DNA of 64,000 bases from positions 1,858,648-1,922,647 of the forward strand of contig NC_089177.1 in the NCBI RefSeq assembly GCF_947507565.1, given 5' to 3'. The position numbers and the translations under genes were made by a program. Shown here piece by piece: positions 63,001 to 64,000 of this stretch; position 1 is the first letter of the stretch; every line of letters begins with the position of its first letter. Under the pieces are notes generated by a model. The model was not told the origin of the DNA, did not search any database, and saw only the letters and a list, made by a program, of their open reading frames with translations. Source of the DNA: Oscarella lobularis (lineage: Eukaryota > Porifera > Homoscleromorpha > Homosclerophorida > Oscarellidae).

Positions 63001-64000
63001 TGAGAAGCGAGACGGTTGACGTGACTCGACTTGTGTCTTTAACATCAAGCAATTCGTCTATTGCATCTGTAGACGATAAAGCTGTTACTGGATTGTCGCC
63101 AGGATCGGCGAGCATTCGCGCTGTTTCCTTCGATGGACTCGTCAAGGGAATGACGAACGTTCGCGTATCTGGAAACGAAACAGTTACAGCGGTTGGTCTC
63201 GATGTAAACGTAATTTCTGGCATTGCAGTCTCGCTTTCGGCTGCTCCCTACGAGAAATTGAGCTCTCAATCAGCTATTGTCACTGTTGAAAGGGCCCTGG
63301 GGTTTGAAGGTGAAACGGCCGAGGTGCAAGTGAGCGCTGTATTTAGCGATGGAAAACGAATGCGCCTTTCACAAGATTTGGGGCTAAATCTTACTTCTCG
63401 CGACACGGGCCTGCTCCAAGTTCAAGGCAACTCTGTCACGGCTCGAGACCGATCTATCTCAGGTCCTTTACTTGAAGCTTCGTGGATTCTTCCAAGCAAC
63501 TGCTCGAATAGAACTCTTGCTGCAGCTGTTTCCAACGTTACCATTGTTATTCCACAACCAAACGGAGTCGCAGTAAGGAGCGTAGAACGAATTCTAGTCA
63601 CACCCGGTGACCCAGGCGCCCTCGTTGGTTATCCTGTCTCAAGCAAAATTGTCGTTTTACTCTCCTATCCGGATCGAACGGTGGACGTTTCATCCGATTC
63701 GAGAACACTTTTCAACATTACGTCAAGTCTCGTCAATATTACTCGTGAAGCCGACGGCACATTGAGGCTAATACCTAGCGGCAATGGCCGCACGGGCACC
63801 GCTACCATCGTCGTCTATTTCTCGCACGTCGCCGTTACAACTCAATTTAGCATCATTGTTGCCGCTGCTGAGGATCTCGTTCTATCCGCTCATCCAATAC
63901 CTTCATACCCGGGGTCGAATTCGCACTCGGTGACGTCGTTGAGGCCTCTGGCGGGAAGCGGTGTAATGCAGCAAGCCCAAATTCACGCTCTTTTGATGCT
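27554..64000 (+). CDS. Giant coherin-like cadherin with usherin, calsyntenin, TMEM132 and cohesin/dockerin modules (partial)
   Basis: Exons 27554-27847, 27932-28083 and 28142-28464 splice in phase onto one exon starting at 28537 that stays open to the window's end: 35,464 bases, 11,820 codons. Cadherin motifs at 31263, 48231, 60636 and near the end all lie in the same frame (codons starting at multiples of three), and no recognised domain is interrupted. About 12,077 residues are in the window; no transmembrane segment or stop is reached. Order: signal peptide, LamG-like, laminin-N, four laminin EGF, then alternating cadherin and calsyntenin-like blocks, TMEM132-like module 1, cohesin, dockerin-like loops, about 26 cadherin repeats, TMEM132-like module 2. 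The many DxNDN and LDRE motifs imply a calcium-stiffened extracellular filament for adhesion. A cohesin domain in a cadherin defines the coherin family as I recall it from choanoflagellates and sponges; orthology is inferred. Confidence 0.93.
30035..32560 (+). other. Cadherin block A, 8 repeats
   Basis: Eight ectodomain repeats of about 105 residues, each closing with a calcium-binding DxNDN-type motif near 30320, 30645, 30960, 31268, 31583, 31900, 32205 and 32517, and each with an LDRE/LDFE motif mid-repeat. Confidence 0.95.
32560..34645 (+). other. Calsyntenin-like 'VNDxP' block B, about 5 repeats
   Basis: Repeats of about 140 residues ending in 'VNDPP', 'NNPP' or 'KNDNAP' near 32940, 33358, 33770, 34190 and 34630, each with a Y-x-N-x-A-D-E-P-like strand and an 'FxxSDG' strand. 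They lack the LDRE motif of true cadherin repeats. The pattern resembles the segment after LamG in calsyntenins and also VCBS/cadherin-like repeats of bacterial surface proteins. Confidence 0.75.
34645..36850 (+). other. Cadherin block C, 7 repeats
   Basis: Seven repeats with calcium motifs near 34965, 35278, 35588, 35900, 36210, 36522 and 36830. Some have variant motifs (DVNDSPP, DFNDNSP). Confidence 0.93.
36850..39640 (+). other. Calsyntenin-like block D with an embedded LamG domain
   Basis: A 'VNDxP'-type repeat is split by a LamG domain at about 37080-37690 ('FSLIFWVRFRSG', 'WHHVALTC', 'ELHVDG', 'GSISGLFLS'). It is followed directly by a 'CLSGCSEWL...LRTLTFYNAEDEP' segment that parallels the sequence after the LamG of calsyntenins. 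Further repeats close near 37960, 38375, 38790, 39200 and 39630. Confidence 0.78.
39640..44620 (+). other. Cadherin block E, about 16 repeats
   Basis: About sixteen repeats, with motif sites near 39920, 40225, 40545, 40845, 41165, 41470, 41770, 42085, 42395, 42720, 43035, 43345, 43655, 43970, 44290 and 44595. Those at 41470, 42085 and 42395 have lost most calcium ligands (VIDTPP, VNEHDP, IVDTIP), so the linker there may be flexible. Confidence 0.93.
44620..46710 (+). other. Calsyntenin-like 'VNDxP' block F, about 5 repeats
   Basis: Repeats end near 45020, 45425, 45830, 46245 and 46695 with INDNPP, VDDPP, IDNPP, VNDAP and VNDNAP. They share the Y-x-N-x-A-D-E-P strand with blocks B and D. Confidence 0.75.
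46710..49190 (+). other. Cadherin block G, about 8 repeats
   Basis: Motif sites near 46982, 47297, 47612, 47925, 48235, 48555 and 48875, and a last repeat ending near 49180 without a DxNDN motif, at the junction to the TMEM132-like module. Confidence 0.93.
49190..52200 (+). other. TMEM132-like module 1
   Basis: The order of conserved stretches follows the ectodomain of animal TMEM132 proteins. It has an N-terminal beta domain; a 'CxSSDRGLCEGSIRLPAAWF' segment matching the 'C...GxCxxxxxLPxxWF' motif; a first cohesin-like domain (about 49740-50140); a 'NTAVLDGNRV' strand; Ig-like (BIG) domains with 'SPSIVKV..NCSEAFLDGTE', 'RIWYPRGGDLVVLSSS...GWLDP...C..LYQRAQ', 'VVRVEAAGKIVGLNPG'; and a final 'ATAVFSDGSRLTL' strand. 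TMEM132 proteins are adhesion molecules proposed to contain cohesin and Ig folds. Having one embedded between cadherin arrays is unusual. Cysteine positions largely agree between this module and module 2. Confidence 0.82.
52200..52600 (+). other. Cohesin domain
   Basis: About 115 residues with the cohesin pattern: a 'VAEGSQFEVPLRI' first strand, 'TVDLYVFYDESSVALLAF' (the 'f.l.yD...l' strand), then 'WHLATLRFEAK' as the second diagnostic strand. Cohesins bind dockerins in bacterial cellulosomes; in holozoans they occur in coherins and, in divergent form, in TMEM132. The domain is followed at once by two furin-like sites and the dockerin-like loops. Confidence 0.75.
52608..52649 (+). other. Two furin-like cleavage sites (RSRR and RQRR)
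   Basis: R-S-R-R (52608-52619) and R-Q-R-R (52638-52649) lie in a basic, Ser-rich linker between the cohesin domain and the dockerin-like loops. Both fit the R-x-K/R-R consensus of proprotein convertases, so the chain may be cut there in the secretory pathway. Confidence 0.55.
52680..52905 (+). other. Dockerin-like pair of EF-hand calcium loops
   Basis: Loop 1 (52704-52742) reads D-A-N-D-D-C-I-F-T-S-D-D-V and loop 2 (52836-52874) D-V-D-L-N-T-V-V-D-M-S-D-V. Both place acidic or Asn ligands at positions 1, 3, 5, 9 (T or D) and 12 with a hydrophobic at 8, which is the dockerin loop pattern, and each is followed by a short helix. The spacing between loops (44 residues) is longer than in typical bacterial dockerins. 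It could alternatively be an isolated EF-hand-like calcium site. Confidence 0.65.
53430..61550 (+). other. Cadherin block H, about 26 repeats
   Basis: The longest array. Motif sites include 53745, 54055, 54385, 54690, 55000, 55330, 55625, 56235, 56900, 57830, 58445, 59070, 59690, 60325, 60635, 60940 and 61230. Between several of these, repeats end without DxNDN (near 55935, 56560, 57190, 57520, 58140, 58755, 59370, 60000 and 61540), so calcium-binding and calcium-free linkers alternate in part of the array. Confidence 0.93.
61550..64000 (+). other. TMEM132-like module 2 (cut by window end)
   Basis: Same order as module 1: an N-terminal beta domain with 'FSGGTFTAQVGS' and 'LPCIVETEIR...KGQCSP....CLLTQRVPDNWF', the latter matching TMEM132 closely; a cohesin-like segment near 62110-62460; 'LNTASLNGVDV'; 'SADPAALKVDGDCRSAYVNGTE'; 'RVWFPDFPVTVSIEDD...DWLNPLCGEQYQRSEV'; 'SSIASVDDKAVTGLSPG'; 'VSAVFSDGKRMRL'. 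Whether a cohesin and dockerin follow, as in module 1, lies outside the window. Confidence 0.82.

Noticed and set aside
28537-64000. Long open frames on the minus strand and in frame 1 opposite the giant exon
   Set aside because: They are shadows of the cadherin coding strand: they recur at the repeat period, mirror the same motifs and have no independent domains.
28537-64000. Bacterial contaminant encoding a giant adhesin with VCBS-like repeats
   Set aside because: The exon is joined in phase through three GT/AG introns to an usherin-like start with signal peptide, and its cadherin, laminin-N and laminin EGF modules are of metazoan type.

Overview
The window reads as nuclear DNA of an early-branching animal, most likely a sponge. 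Genes have many short introns (about 50-75 bases, GT...AG), lie close together on both strands, and include metazoan-wide genes (mitochondrial ribosomal protein L38, a ZDHHC3/7-type palmitoyltransferase, LRRCC1, LRRC20). The right half is one enormous cadherin gene whose domain mix (cadherin repeats plus a cohesin domain) fits the 'coherin' family that I recall being described from choanoflagellates and sponges. The compact layout would fit a homoscleromorph such as Oscarella, but that species call is inference.

Layout. 1-914: 3' end of a fibronectin-III transmembrane receptor with tyrosine motifs in its tail. 959-4719: a broken tyrosine-recombinase (DIRS/Ngaro-like) retroelement on the minus strand. 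4846-7780: a mobile-element and repeat zone with a foldback structure, an inverted pair of about 34 bases enclosing 1.9 kb without genes, and a 9-base minisatellite. 8258-9370: MRPL38. 9874-15608 (minus): a WD40 gene of more than 20 exons, possibly ciliary, head-to-head with the palmitoyltransferase at 15692-16874. 17441-17499: a 59-base near-perfect palindrome. 17744-22038: LRRCC1. 22372-22926: LRRC20. 22977-23899 (minus): an unrecognised secreted protein, head-to-head with an intronless secreted family-2 glycosidase (24048-26936).

27554-64000 (open at the right edge): a secreted or surface protein made by three short exons and then one uninterrupted exon of at least 35,464 bases. About 12,077 residues lie in the window. 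In order it has a signal peptide; an usherin-like start (LamG-like, laminin-N, four laminin EGF modules); then alternating blocks of about 65 cadherin repeats and blocks of calsyntenin-like 'VNDxP' repeats, one carrying a LamG domain; a TMEM132-like module followed by a cohesin domain, two furin-like sites and a dockerin-like pair of calcium loops; about 26 more cadherin repeats; and a second TMEM132-like module running off the window. This gene is the main discovery here: it joins in one protein modules that in vertebrates are found in usherin, calsyntenin, TMEM132 and cadherins, together with a cohesin/dockerin-type pair best known from bacterial cellulosomes.
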